A DNA stretch of 64,000 nucleotides from positions 32,660,954 to 32,724,953 of the forward strand of contig OZ022239.1 in the NCBI GenBank assembly GCA_963978895.1, in the 5' to 3' direction. This DNA is from Erpobdella octoculata (lineage: Eukaryota; Annelida; Clitellata; Hirudinida; Erpobdellidae). Shown here one piece after another: positions 11,707 through 25,050 of this stretch (positions within the stretch are counted from its first letter, which is position 1; every line of letters starts with the position of its first letter). The notes beneath the pieces are model-generated. The model was given only the letters and a program-made list of their open reading frames with translations. It made no database searches and was not told the DNA's origin. Both the position numbers and the translations under genes were made by a program.

Positions 11707-14360
11707 AAATTAATACAATAATTAAATAATTTCCAAATACCTTTAAAACAATGTTATCTTATTTATAAAAATGAAATGTTTGTTTGTATATCCGAGTATC
11801 AAATGTAAACGGCCGAACAGATTTAATTGAAATTTGGCACACTTATGTAACTAATTCAAGCGGTGGATTTTGTAAAGTTTTAAATAAATTTGATTTTCCG
11901 TTGATGCTGTATGGACAAAAAACGTTTTGGTCAGCGGTAGTAAGGTGAAGTAAAAATGTTTTCTACAAAATATAAATAAATTAATTTATAGTTAAATTAT
12001 ACAAAAATTGTTTTAATTTTTTTTAAGTTTTAAAGGTTTTAAATATAAATATTAAATTAAATAAATATGTGTGTTGTTTAGTGCCGCACATAGATATCTA
12101 TGGTGCCGCCGGATACCTTTGTTTTGATTTCATAGAGCTCATTCTCTTTCGAACTTCCGATACGGCAGCACTGCTATCGGTGCTTTATAATATAAACTTT
12201 ATATTTGGTTTTTAGCAACTTATCTTTTAAATCCAGATAACTTTGGTTTTCAGGACTAATCAATAATTTGCAGGTGGAATTTCTTCTATTTAGAAATATT
12301 TTGTGCTTCACAAAAAGAGTTCCAGACTTAACAAATTAAAATTAAATCAAATTAGAAATTCATTGTTCATATCTCCTATTCAAAAGTAAGTGGCAAAGCT
12401 TTGGTAATTTGTTTTTAGTTTTTAAAATCATGATTACTGTGTATCTTTCAATTTGTTTCGTTTGTTGCATTGCACGTGATTAATTATGTTATATTATTAT
12501 TAATTATTATAAGATTATCATTATGCTATAACATTTTGTGTTTTACAAAAAGGAGTTGCAGATTGGAAAAATAAATTTAAATTCATTGTTCATATTTATC
12601 GTTCAAGGCTTCTGACTTCAATTGTTCCTTATCTAATATTGTTCATCATGGTTTTCTAAACTGACGAGCTTGCTATCAGCCTATCGGTAAATGAGAAATT
12701 TTTTTGGGCAGGTAAGTGTTTTTTTATGTGATGGCATTAGCCGATTTGGTATTAATTTATTTTATTATTGACGAGTAGTTATGACAATAAGATTATGAAT
12801 TAATTTATCGGTCTTATTTTATTATTTACTTTTCAGAGGAAATTAGAAAATTACATTTAAAAAAAAATCTTACATGCAACACCAATTTATTGTAAAATTT
12901 TCACTGATATATGAGGTGCATGAAATTTGAAAGAAATGAAAGCAAGTTCAGTATTTTTGTGTTTCAACAAAATCATGAACAAAGTTCTCAAGCCAGCCTA
13001 TCAATCTGCTGCCGTTTTGTTCAATTTATAATTGCATCATTTGCTAAATAAAAGTGTTACTCTTCCATTGTTCCAAATTGATGATCTCCGAAAATTCTTG
13101 GACAATTCAATAAGTTAATGCTTTGAGATTTTAATATTATTATTACTTCATGTTTTATTTCAATCTGTGTTTTATATCACATTTTTCTAAGCCACTGGTC
13201 AACATTTATTAACATGCCACATGTAGCGTTATATGCTTTCTGTAGACATGACACTTACAAACTAAGAACAACTCAAAAAGCAGCTGTTGAATAGTGTGTG
13301 ATAAATCTATTGTAAGCATTTATAATCTTACAAGTATTTAAAATAAATATAACCTGTTGAGATATATAAGCGGATTTTAACATTATTGCAGCGTTAACTA
13401 ATAAATTCTTTTTTTTCAGCTTTAGTCAATCATAATAATCTTTTGCAGAAGATCACACTTGCAGAGTGGAACCAATACATTAAAGAACACTAATTAAAAT
13501 TGAGGAAGTTCAGACGTTACTAAACGAGAAAACAGATCAATTTTGATGACTGTGCACAGCATTCCATTACAGCCCATCTAAGCCACATTGGGAAGGCTCT
13601 AAAATTTAATAGAGAAACGGAAAAGCGACTGTGAGCAAAAAGAGCGAGCAGGAAAAGAAGAGCAAGCTGGAGCGGTAAAGCGTAAAAGCAACCGGGAGCG
13701 GGAAAATTAAAAGAGACCGGGGCCGGGAAAACGACCGTAAGCAGAAATGCGACCAGGAGTGAGAAAGCGACCTGAAACGGGAAAGCAGGCGGTTAAGGAA
13801 ACGGGAGCCAGAGGAAAAACGATAAAAAAACCTTTAAAATCCCCGAGCAACGCCGGGTAACCTAGCTAGTTGTAGATAATTCATCAAAAAACATTAATAT
13901 TTCAAAATGACAATGTATATCATAAAAAACCCTAGTCAGTTTTTTATATTTTATTCTTACAGAAATTTGTCATTTGAATATAACTTGCTTTGAGGACGCA
14001 ACCAGCACTTTCAACTCTTTCGTTGAAGTTCCTGGAGTACAGAAAATAAGTTAACAAAAGAATAATGTTAACTCTGTTGTTTTTCAGCCAATGATGAACT
14101 ACAACCTGCTTGCTTACCAAACTCATAACTATGTTATGTCAATTTTTAAAAACAGCTTTGAGGACAACATAGAGGTTAGACTGAAAGCTTGTTGGATTTT
14201 AACCTAAAAAAAATTGTTAAGTAAGGTTAATAATATTTATCGTTATTTAAAGGCATTATCAGACGGGGATATTCTTATTGGACACATTAACGATTTGACT
14301 GATGGTATCGGCGCAATCACGTACTTTCAAACTCTGGACATGCAACTTGAAAAATATCAA
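11346..14360 (+). pseudogene. PAN-ILEI family, copy C (split by Helitron and LINE)
   Basis: Exon 1 is at about 11346-11706. Starting from MFIMGLFALIRV a frameshift is needed to reach VESFIGVHFEEQAVC. The PAN core is intact (LNCCLGCFSRQGCSSVQIV, FCYFFLALPQFLVSN, NCRLYSNR). Intron 1 contains the 2.1-kb Helitron 11757-13869. Exon 2 (13962-14174) reads EICHLNITCFED, NSFVEVPGVQKIS then a stop where copy F has the conserved NCQ. Exon 3 begins at 14251 (ALSDGDILIGHIND, AITYFQTLDMQLEKYQ) and breaks at 14360, where minus-strand LINE sequence starts. The rest of the ILEI domain and exon 4 are absent. Closest relative is copy D. Confidence 0.85.
11757..13869 (+). mobile_element. Helitron, 2.1 kb, in intron 1 of copy C
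   Basis: The 5' end is TCTTATTTATAAAAATGAA, preceded by A. The 3' end is a GC-rich hairpin (GAGCAACGCCGGGT) followed by AACCTAGCTAG, with T next. TC...hairpin...CTAG inserted between A and T is the Helitron signature. A subterminal block (about 13600-13800) is made of degenerate 18-bp repeats of the GCGGGAAAGCGACCGG type. No Rep/helicase frame was found, so it is non-autonomous. The same intron of copy D lacks it. Confidence 0.85.
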
Positions 14361-15620
14361 GCGTTGACGATTGAATTGAGCGCGCCAAGCTGCCAGGGAG
14401 ACGTCAGTGTGCATTCTGCGATACCTCCGTTCCAGCCGGCGTGAAGCTCTTTTGGCCTCACGACAGTCGCTGTCAAACCAGCAAACTGATATTCGCTTGT
14501 TAACATGCTTTTTTGTCGACAATAGTGCATGCTTATTCAGTGAATCCATGAGTGTCGAGTCGTACTGTCGGAACGCTATGGCCACGTCTTCGGATAGAGC
14601 GTTCACTAGTTCAGTTTTTTTCAAGATCTAGGACGAATGCATCAACATCGAAATTGCGCCAGCGTCGAGCTAAATGAGGTGTGGGTGGTGAAGTAGATGA
14701 TCAGCGACAGTCACAATCAGCAACTATCTGCACGTGATCGGATAGCACCGGCGGGTCCACCGGGACCATGTGCACGCGCTGGTCGTCACGCGTGATGATC
14801 AAATTTAACGTTTGTCCCTGACGGTGAGTGGCTGACTTCACGTGTTGTAGTAGACCGTGATTCATCAAAATGTCCGATAGTTTTCCAGCGTCTGTGTTAT
14901 TGACATCATTGACATGAATGTTAAAATTGCCAGTTATTATCAGCGGCGCTGAATACTGAGCCAGACGCTCAAGTATGTCATTTAGATCGTTGACGAACGC
15001 ACCCGATGCACCACGAAAACCTGGTCTGTATAGGACGACGACGATGGCGTTGAATCCAGCGCGGTAGGTATAGGCAGCTAGTACCTCAAACGTCGTGTAG
15101 CTCTGGAGTTGTAGCGGTCTTGCATACAATGAGTCATCAAACATGAGACAGACTCCTCCATGATTTGAAGAAAGTGAAAGTTCTTTTTCACGTGGTTTTG
15201 CCTTTTCCAAAAATCGGAATCCCGGAGGAGCCCAAGCAATTAGATCAGGACTTGAAGCATCATCTTACCATGTTTCAACAAGTGCCACAAGACTTAGTTA
15301 TTTGTCTAGAGTCCATTCCTGGATGCTTGCTGACTTATTGCCAAAAGAACGGGCTTTGAACAGGCCGAGTCGTACATAGTCCAGTGGACCACACAGCCGA
15401 ACTGGCCTGATGGCGGATGTACGCTTACGGTGGAGGTTACGAGATGATTTGCTGCCACCGCCATTCTCGGACTCTCGATTTCCAATAATGACTGGTATTC
15501 CATTAGGATGAATAGTGTTGATAGACGATGGCGATAGAACCGGCGGGTTTATTTCGGAGGGCATTTCATCAGATGACGTGGCAGCCACAGTTTTAGTTTG
15601 AAGATTTGTTTCCTAGTTGA
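14361..15620 (-). mobile_element. CR1/Jockey-like LINE fragment (endonuclease part)
   Basis: On the minus strand, 15588-15298 contains LRLGLFKARSFGNKSAS-like text typical of the start of an AP-endonuclease. From 15210 to 14701 it continues with VVLYRPGF, LIITGNFNIHV (GNFN instead of GDFN), HVKSATHRQGQTLNLII and LSDHVQIV. From 14624 to 14361 is a linker with a basic RRLERRYRR segment. Reverse transcriptase is absent: the 3' part of the element is missing exactly where exon 3 of copy C resumes. Frameshifts and the altered endonuclease residue indicate a dead copy. Confidence 0.85.
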
Positions 15621-16599
15621 ACGTTGTATAGTATGTCCTTTGGGTCGTAGTGATCAAAAAAAATCACTTAAGTAGTTTCTATGGTGTGACATATTACAGT
15701 ATAAGTTATTCGAAGAAGTGTATCATGAAATGATTACACTTATCCACTATGGTCTAAGAAGTTTCAGCTTTCAGCAAAAATCCAATGACCTCTCCAGCAG
15801 AAAAAAACAAGTTATTTATAGTAGGGTACAGGTATGACGGCTCATTACTTATTCACTCAAAACGTGAAAACTTGTCCGGTAAAAATATCACAAGTTATTC
15901 AGTAAAGTAGTAAACAAACGTAAGCAAGCTGACGAGTAGTTAAACTTAAATAGTTTAAAAAAAATTAGCAGCGAAATAACTAGATAAAAATGAGGAATAA
16001 AGTAAAATAAGCAGGGCTAAGAAACACGTCGACGCAACTATAAACAACAATAAAAAATTATTTTTCAATCACTAACATGATACCATACTAAGACTACAAA
16101 AAAAACTTTTGTCAAATCACTAACAAGAAAACACACTATGAAAAAAGCATCAATGTTGATGACAAACATTCTGAAAAAAATTTAAAAAAATAATCAGGAA
16201 GATAAAGAAATACCAACAAATCAAATATTACGTCAAGTCAAATTAAAAGATAACAAAGCACTTATTAAAAAATTACATACCAACAAACCAATCAGTGAAG
16301 AAAACTCCACAAAAAAATTGAATAACAAGTTGGGGTGAAAAAAACTTTTTTGTTTTTGCATCGATATAAACATTATTTTAAATTACTGACCATTTATCGC
16401 GAAAAAAGTAAAGTACAATGATGAAGCTAATAGAAACCAGCAGTGGGAACATAAATTCATTATTAATGAAGAAATTCTAGGAATGACAGTGGGAACATTT
16501 TCTCGTTGAATTCTGCAAAAGAAACCGCTTTGTCCGGGTTTGACATTTATTTTTTACTCTTTTCACTTCTAATGAAATAGTACTCAGAAAACGTGTATT
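15621..16599. other. AT-rich intergenic sequence
   Basis: Nothing recognised. Short frames lack motifs. Confidence 0.5.
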
Positions 16600-18045
16600 A
16601 TTATATTTTTTACATACATTCTTATCTCTGTATGATTGCATATACGTATGAATGTATTGAAATCCATATACCGCTGCAATTGTTGCTTTTAATGACGGAA
16701 TTATTACTATTTGAAACATACTTACTAGATAACAGTTAAACTTATATTTTATGTCAACGATTGTCAATCAGATGTTGATAATGTGCTTGATTGTTTGGTT
16801 TTTGTTAGAATTGTTTAAAGCTTAAACTTTATTTCATGAAAATCTCTTCGTTGTGGTTTTTGCTTTTTTACAATAATCGACAGCATAATGGTTATTTGAT
16901 GCACACGCCAAAAATGAATTTTTAGTGATGGTTGATAAACGTAGCATAAAATTTGTATATGACGTCAGTTCTATGTGTTTGAATACATATTTATTAAAAC
17001 CAGTTTGTGTTATTTTATTTAAAATTTTAAAATTAAAATTAAATTAGAGTTGAAGTAAACTTAGTTTATTATTTTAATTTTGTAGGCCAACCTTATGTGT
17101 TCAATTATACTTAATAAATGAATTAAATAGAACTTTTTTTTTAATTAGTGAAAACATGAATTTGACAGTTCAACCTTTACGTCAGAGAATAGTATCGATT
17201 AAACTCATGAAAAATTAATCGAAAAGAAATTTTCAAAAACGAACAAACGAACTAACAATCGTCAATTCTTTCATCAAACAATGACTTAACCAGATTTCTT
17301 TATATCGTTTTGATTTGTTTATAATCGATTGAAATTTTTTTAATGTTTTTTAATTTGAAAACAATAGGAGGCAGGTAATTTAAATTATTTTTTTACAAAA
17401 TTGCTATTAATTTGAAAAAATAAAGTAAAAAAATTAAATTAAATTATTTTAATTTGGATATTTTAATTGTTTGATAATTCAGCAAATTTCAAAATATATA
17501 GTTATAAGCATTTAAAAAAAGGTGTTTATATTTTTGCTTGCATGGTGTTTTTATGCAGCAACACTGGAAAACGTTCAACAATTAACAATTTTCTCAAATT
17601 ATTCAAAATTAAAATCAACTCAAATAGGTTTTGTGGTTTATTATAGAGAATTGAAATTTTTTTTACTTTCAAAACAAATTGAAAAACAAGAATATAATAT
17701 GTTTATAATGTGGATGTTTGCACTGATCAGAGTCAAAACGTTGAAAGTTTTGTTGGTGTACATTTTGAAGAGCAAGCAGTTTGTTTTGTGACGGCTTCAA
17801 CGGACTAAAGTTTTTGAGAAAATGTAATCCTGAAACCAGTTTAACAAGTAAAACATCAAATCTGGGATTGATCAAAAAAGAAGATGAATTGAACTGTTGT
17901 CTCGAATGCTTTTGTCATCAAACCTTTTCGAGTGTTCAAGTATTCTAAATTCATCTATTTTCTGTCATTGTTTTCCTAGTTTGCCTAAAATTATTGTTTC
18001 TACTTGGTTGAACTGCCATTTACATTCAAGTAAAAGTACTCCATT
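16600..18045 (+). repeat. Segmental duplication, right member
   Basis: Collinear partner of 10310-11706, carrying about 1 kb of upstream sequence and exon 1 of copy D. The frame open at 10512-10730 in the left member is destroyed here. Confidence 0.8.
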
Positions 18046-18629
18046 TGCTGATTTAAAATATTTTTTATTATATTTTGAAAAGTGTACACTAATTTAGTTT
18101 ATTGGAGAACAACATTAATGTCGGAGCATTTATATTATAATAAAAGTGCTCAATTTTATTTTTGCAAACATTTGTCATATGAACGTATCTTGCTTTGAGG
18201 AAACAGTAAAAACACTTTGAGCTCCTTTGTTGAAATTCCTGGAAAACAGAAAATAAATTGTCAAAAAATTAAAGCTAACTTCGTTGTTTTTGAGCCCATG
18301 ATAAACTGCAACCTGCATTATTTTTAAAATATTTGACTCTGTTTTATCGAGTTCAATGTTTGATTTGAATAACAAAAAAAAGTAAGAATAACTAATCTGT
18401 TAGATTTTAATTATAAGTTTGTTTTAGCGTAATTGAAAATATTTACAGCTATTAAAATTACGGAGATATACTTATAGGATAGGAAACGTCATTGATTTGA
18501 ACGATGCAAATGGCGCAATCACGTACTTTCAAACACTGGGAATGCAACTTGAAAAATATCAAACCTATAAAACGGTTGCATTTTTACTGCAGAAAGGTTT
18601 TCCAGGCAAATCAGTCACGCATACTCGAC
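17699..18629 (+). pseudogene. PAN-ILEI family, copy D (truncated by repeats)
   Basis: Exon 1 (17699 to about 18040) starts MFIMWMFALIRV and needs a frameshift to VESFVGVHFEEQAVCF, followed by stops. The PAN core LNCCLECFCHQ is preserved, then frame is lost before FCHCFPSLPKIIVS. Exon 2 (about 18168-18380) has ICHMNVSCFEE and, after a frameshift, VEIPGKQKINCQ, VVFEPMINCNL, with several stops. Exon 3 (about 18449-18629) reads [44 protein letters not shown], then is cut off by (TA)n and Helitron sequence. Exon 3 shares long identical stretches with copy C. Confidence 0.8.
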
Positions 18630-19977
<1,348 letters not shown>

Positions 19978-20580
19978 GTAAAAAATTCATGATACAAGTT
20001 GAAGATTTGGAAACAAAATATTTTGATGTACTTTATTATAATGACGTTCGTTGGCTTAGCAGGGGGAAAATATTGCATCGATTTTACAATCTTGAGAGAA
20101 CATTTCTCTTTTAATGGAGATGAAAGAAAGAACTTTTCCTGAGTTATCTGATAATAACTGGATTTTAGATTTAGCTTTTTTAGTTGATATTTCGGCTTAT
20201 CTGAATGATCTCAATTATCTTCTGCATGGAAAAGATCAGTTAATAAGCAATCTTTTTGATCATATCAAAACATTTCATACAAAACTGAAATTATGAGAAA
20301 ATCAATTATCAAAGCGGAAGTGTGCATTTTTCCAATTTGAATAATTGTAAAACAGATAAGAATATGGATAAAATATAAAACTATTCTAAACAAATTTCCA
20401 TTTTGAGGTCAGAACTTGAATCAAGATTTGTAGATTTTGCAGCTCATGAAAATTATTTTAAACTATTTTCGGATCGATTCACTTTTGATGCAGAGACAGC
20501 TTCAAACTTGGTCCAAATGAAACTGATTAAACTTTAGTTTGATAGTGACCTTCAGAGAAAATATCGTGAAATTTAAAATT
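19978..20580 (+). mobile_element. hAT transposase fragment, C-terminal half
   Basis: Two consecutive frames (19975-20112 and 20114-20296) contain YNDVRWLSRGKILHRFYNL and TFPELSDNNWILDLAFLVDI, SAYLNDLNYLLHGKDQLI. This is the middle/C-terminal region of GTF2IRD2/ZMYM-like hAT transposases. Decayed sequence continues to about 20580 (SELESRFVDFAAHENYFKLF). Single-base changes split it, so it is inactive. Confidence 0.8.
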
Positions 20581-20689
20581 TCAGAACTAGCTAAATAGAA
20601 TAATCGTCACGTAATCATTAAAAAAGTCCGGACAACGCCGTGGTCCCCAGTTAATTTTTAAATAAACTATTATTATATCATTAAATATT

Positions 20690-21350
20690 TTTTATTCCCA
20701 TAGCTCCGCCATGTTTTTCTCAAAGCTTCTCAGAAGAAAAATTAGAGACAAGCACTAAAATTTCAAGAGAAGTGGGAAACTGAATTTTTTTTTTTATTGA
20801 GCACATTAGTACCCCAACGTGTCCTATTTGCACAAAAGTTGCAGTGCATAGAAAATACAACATCAGACGTCATTACACAACTAAGCACGCTGCAGAATAT
20901 GCACAACACAGAAAAAAAGGATAGAAAAAGCAGTCTTAAAATATTTCTAACAAGGCAATACATTTTTTCAAGAAAGCATGCAAAAGCAGTGATGCTGCAG
21001 TCGAAGCCAACTATAAAGTGAGTGAGATGATTGTTAAATCGGAGAAATCATTCACAGATGGCAAGTTTACCCAAAAGTGTTTGTTCTAGGTTGGAACTAT
21101 TGTCTATTCAAAAAAAGGTTAGTTCAGCAACACCAGTCTTTCAGAGGCAACACTAGCAGAGCGCATTATTGAGCTGTAAGGTAACATCAACATTATTACA
21201 CAATTAACTGCAAAAAAATGCCAAACTTTTCCGCGCGTACTCAGTTGCTCTTAATAAGATCACAGACATCACTATCACTGTACAACTAGCAATGTGTATC
21301 CGTGGTACGTGATGTTGACAATTTTGAAGCGATTGAGGAGTTTCTCACAG
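20690..21350 (+). mobile_element. hAT transposase fragment, N-terminal half
   Basis: Broken frames read CPICTKVAVHRKYNIRRHYT and KHAAEYAQHRKK (a zinc-finger start), then VEANYKVSEMIVKSEKSFTD and, near 21240-21360, a catalytic-core-like stretch on ALNKITDITITVQLAM followed by FEAIEEFLTVMPMH. Same hAT type as 19978-20580, but the N-terminal half lies downstream of the C-terminal half. Confidence 0.75.
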
Positions 21351-21383
21351 TAATGCCAATGCATATTTATTATGCTAATTAGT

Positions 21384-21384
21384 G

Positions 21385-21416
<32 letters not shown>

Positions 21417-21496
21417 TATATAAATATATATGTATATGTATTGTATATGTGAATGTATATAAGCAGTGTATGTGTATATATATATGTGAGTATATA
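21384..21496. repeat. (TA)n-rich array
   Basis: Interrupted TA/TG repeats directly left of the 40-bp inverted repeat. Confidence 0.9.
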
Positions 21497-21927
<431 letters not shown>

Positions 21928-22059
21928 GGCTTACTTGTTGTGTTTTTGTTTTCACAGTTGTTTCATCGGTAAATTAGTTTCAGGTGCAGCATACCTGATA
22001 ACTAATATTTGATTGAATAGAGGATGCAAACGGTTCCCCAATACAAAAACAAAAAACCT

Positions 22060-22440
22060 GTTATTTACTTGAAAACAAGTAAAGGAAAAAACAAGTTTTT
22101 CAACACAAAATTTTCATTCAAATACACTCAATTTAGAAACATGAAAGCTCTTCAAATTAACGATCGTTACATAAATAAATATATAAAGAAACATAAATAA
22201 ATAAATCGTTACACCATGAATGATGTGCCATCTTCAGATGAATAGCGTGCTCACTTTGCTGCATGATAAAGACACTTTTTATCTGTTTAGTATATCAACA
22301 CATGTCGAAATTAATTGAATAATGTAATGTCATCCATTATAAAACTATGCTGGAAGTTTCAGTTTCCTAGCTCGTCAAAAAGCTGGTTAAACTTTACTTG
22401 CAAGATTTGCGTACAGAGAAAGACACACACACACAGACAC
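22060..22440 (-). repeat. Dispersed repeat, inverted relative to 45550-45790
   Basis: The minus strand contains ACCAGCTTTTTGACGAGCTA, CTTGCAAGTAAAG and an outer (TG)n run, matching the + strand at 45551-45680 with scattered differences. Similarity continues into the CAAGTTTTTCAACACAAA segment. Family unknown. The rest of 22010-22790 has no recognised gene. Confidence 0.65.
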
Positions 22441-22856
22441 CAACACACACAAACAAAGATTGTAACCTAATTAAACGTTTGTAAAAATTAATAAACCAAT
22501 AAACAAAAATTTTGTTTACAAATATACTTCTGCAATGGAAACATTCAAATAATTCACAAATGAAAACACGAATGTTTATTTACAACAAGTATTATTTTAC
22601 CATTAAAAATATTTATAATATACAATATTAGTTTTAATTGTTTTATTGATGGAACTTCAGAATTGTAAACGGGTTGAAAATTTTTTCAATAGTTATTTTT
22701 ATTAGAAAAATAAGTATCAATAAAAATCGACATAGAAATAATTTTAAAGTTTACACAGAAAACGTTTAAAGTCAGGAGTAGCTTAACGTTGTTTTGTTTT
22801 CAAAGTTTTATACATACTTTTTTCAATTACAAAAAAATTATAATTTGTCTTGTATT

Positions 22857-23251
<395 letters not shown>

Positions 23252-23734
23252 TTGAGCGGGCATTTAGAGCCACCATATGAAACCATGCCTCCTTAACTTG
23301 ATTACCATTGGCCTGAAATTTCTTCACTTTTCTTCTTGACACATTAGCATTTATCGATGACCACTCCTAATTTTATAGATGAAATGTCCAGCTTGGTCGC
23401 CTTTAGGTTTTTTGCTGTTTGCAATGGTTTCTATCATCTCTAGAGAAATCATGACCGACGATAAGTGATTTGTACTTTGCACACGTGTCTCCTTTTACTT
23501 TAAAACAATTTTCTAAGATCATGTTCTGTGTACAATAACTATGCAGTTTTATCAATAGTGGTCGGCTTCATCTGTGTTACCTTTTCTTCCCAATCTAGTC
23601 ATTTCAGTCACATCCCTTCGATAATCAAAATCTAGTCCAAATTTTTTCATTAATTCAATTATGATCTCTTTGTCTGAAGCTTTAGAATCTTTTTCATTTT
23701 CATGCAGATTGTACAATATTGAACTATTCTTTCT
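23252..23734. other. Unassigned sequence
   Basis: No gene or repeat recognised between the trinucleotide array and copy E. Confidence 0.5.
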
Positions 23735-24042
23735 CTTTAAATGTTAATGAACACTTAGCTTTTGTCTTGCAAACGGGATCTCCAAATAAAACGTTCACAC
23801 AAATTCATAAAAAATCTCAATCTTTTCCAAGCCTGAAAGTTTTATTGAAAGTAAAATAAAAAATTAAATAAATTTTATTTAAAAAGAAATTTTTAATTTT
23901 TAAATCTTATTTACAAACATTTTTTTAACGCAATTAGCAAATTCGTTTTCGTGTTGTTAACAAATTTATTTTTTCATGTTTTTTCACCTTAGATAAAAAC
24001 GAAGCCCAATTCAACATCATTCGAGTTAAACAAAATTGAAAA
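23735..24042 (+). pseudogene. PAN-ILEI family, copy E (3' fragment)
   Basis: The end of exon 3 (about 23735-23852) encodes VNEHLAFVLQTGSPNKTFTQ then SFPSLKVLLK, aligning to the last third of the ILEI exon of copy F. Exon 4 (about 23991-24042) follows a CACCTTAG acceptor and encodes DKNEAQFNIIRVKQN plus a stop, the same C-terminal pattern as copies A and F. Exons 1 and 2 are missing; the sequence to the left is a trinucleotide array and unassigned DNA. Confidence 0.7.
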
Positions 24043-24244
24043 AAACTTTTTTAAACAAAAATTTCAATTTTAATTAAAATTTTTAATATATATTTTTTTC
24101 TAATTGACGTATCAACATTTCTGTTTAAAGATTAAAAATAATTTTTTCAGCGCGTTTTAATGTCAGTAAATGTCGTGTCACATAAAGGTGGTTGACGATT
24201 CAAATAAAACATACAAGTTATAACTAAAAATTTTTTGCTATTAT

Positions 24245-24500
24245 TATCTCACTACTGTGCCGTAGCACAGTGGTGAAAGCAGTTATGTTATATCATCCTG
24301 CCGTCGTTGGTTCAAACCTCAGTCACGGCGAGGCGTAATTCTGTTGAGCAAGGAATTCACTCACACTGCTCAGGCCAACTCAGCCTTTCATCCTTCACTG
24401 GTCGGTGTCCAGTTTACAAATTGTTAACACGTTTTATTAAGATTGTTCCAGCGACTCGGATTTGTATGATAAACAAAATAAACAATTATTTTTATAAATA
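24245..24500 (+). mobile_element. tRNA-derived SINE
   Basis: The head carries a box A-like TAGCACAGTGGT and box B GGTTCAAACC with a GCCGT/ACGGC acceptor-stem pair (about 24257-24331). The body contains TTGAGCAAGGAATTCACTCA, similar to the conserved GAGCAAGGCACTT motif of several SINE tails. It abuts the Helitron end at 24504. Confidence 0.7.
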
Positions 24501-24503
24501 GAA

Positions 24504-24955
24504 CTAGCGGGATTACCCGGCGTTGCTCGGAGTTTTTAGAAGGTTTTATCGTTTTTCTCTCTTGCTCGCGTTTCCTTCCCCGCTTGCTCTCCTGCTTTCG
24601 GTCGCTTTCCCGTTCCCGCTCACGCTTGCTCTCCCGTTCCCGTTCGCGCTCATTTTCTCTTTCAATTTTTTCCTAACTTCTTTTAGCTTGAAGCCTTCAA
24701 ACGTTGTTACGTAGACTAAATTTGAATTTTATTATGCAACTACTTTTTATGGTCGTACATAGGCACTTTCAAACTGGAAAAGTTTTTTGGCCCCCCTGAG
24801 CCGAGAGATGAGAGTAGGGAGTCAAAACCTTCTTAACTTCCTTTTCCTGTATGAGAACTACATCCTTGCAAAATTTCATCAAGATCGATCCAGCGGTTTA
24901 GATTTCTATAAAGGACAGACTCACAGACATTCATTTTTATATATATATATATAGA
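24504..24955 (-). mobile_element. Non-autonomous Helitron, 452 bp
   Basis: On the minus strand it starts TCTATATATATATA, preceded by A, and ends with the hairpin CGAGCAACGCCGGGT then AATCCCGCTAG followed by T. Internal 18-bp repeats (GGTCGCTTTCCCGTTCCC type) lie near the 3' end. Same family as 11757-13869. It is a clean, short full-length copy. Confidence 0.8.
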
Positions 24956-24961
24956 TATATA

Positions 24962-25050
24962 CTAGGAATCGAACCCACGTGTCTACGGCAACACCGCCTC
25001 GCCTAAATGCAAGCGCTCTTACCAACTGAGCCACCGAACATCACCAAAAA
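24962..25050 (-). mobile_element. tRNA-like SINE head
   Basis: On the minus strand: GGTGGCTCAGTTGGTAAGAG (box A region) and GGGTTCGATTCCTAG (box B), spaced as in a tRNA, though the anticodon arm region is over-long. A SINE head is more likely than a functional tRNA because no CCA-compatible acceptor stem pairing was found. Confidence 0.55.

Noticed and set aside
24257..24331. Functional tRNA gene
   Set aside because: Box A and box B are present but it is fused to a SINE tail and the anticodon arm is not convincingly tRNA-like; a SINE head fits better.
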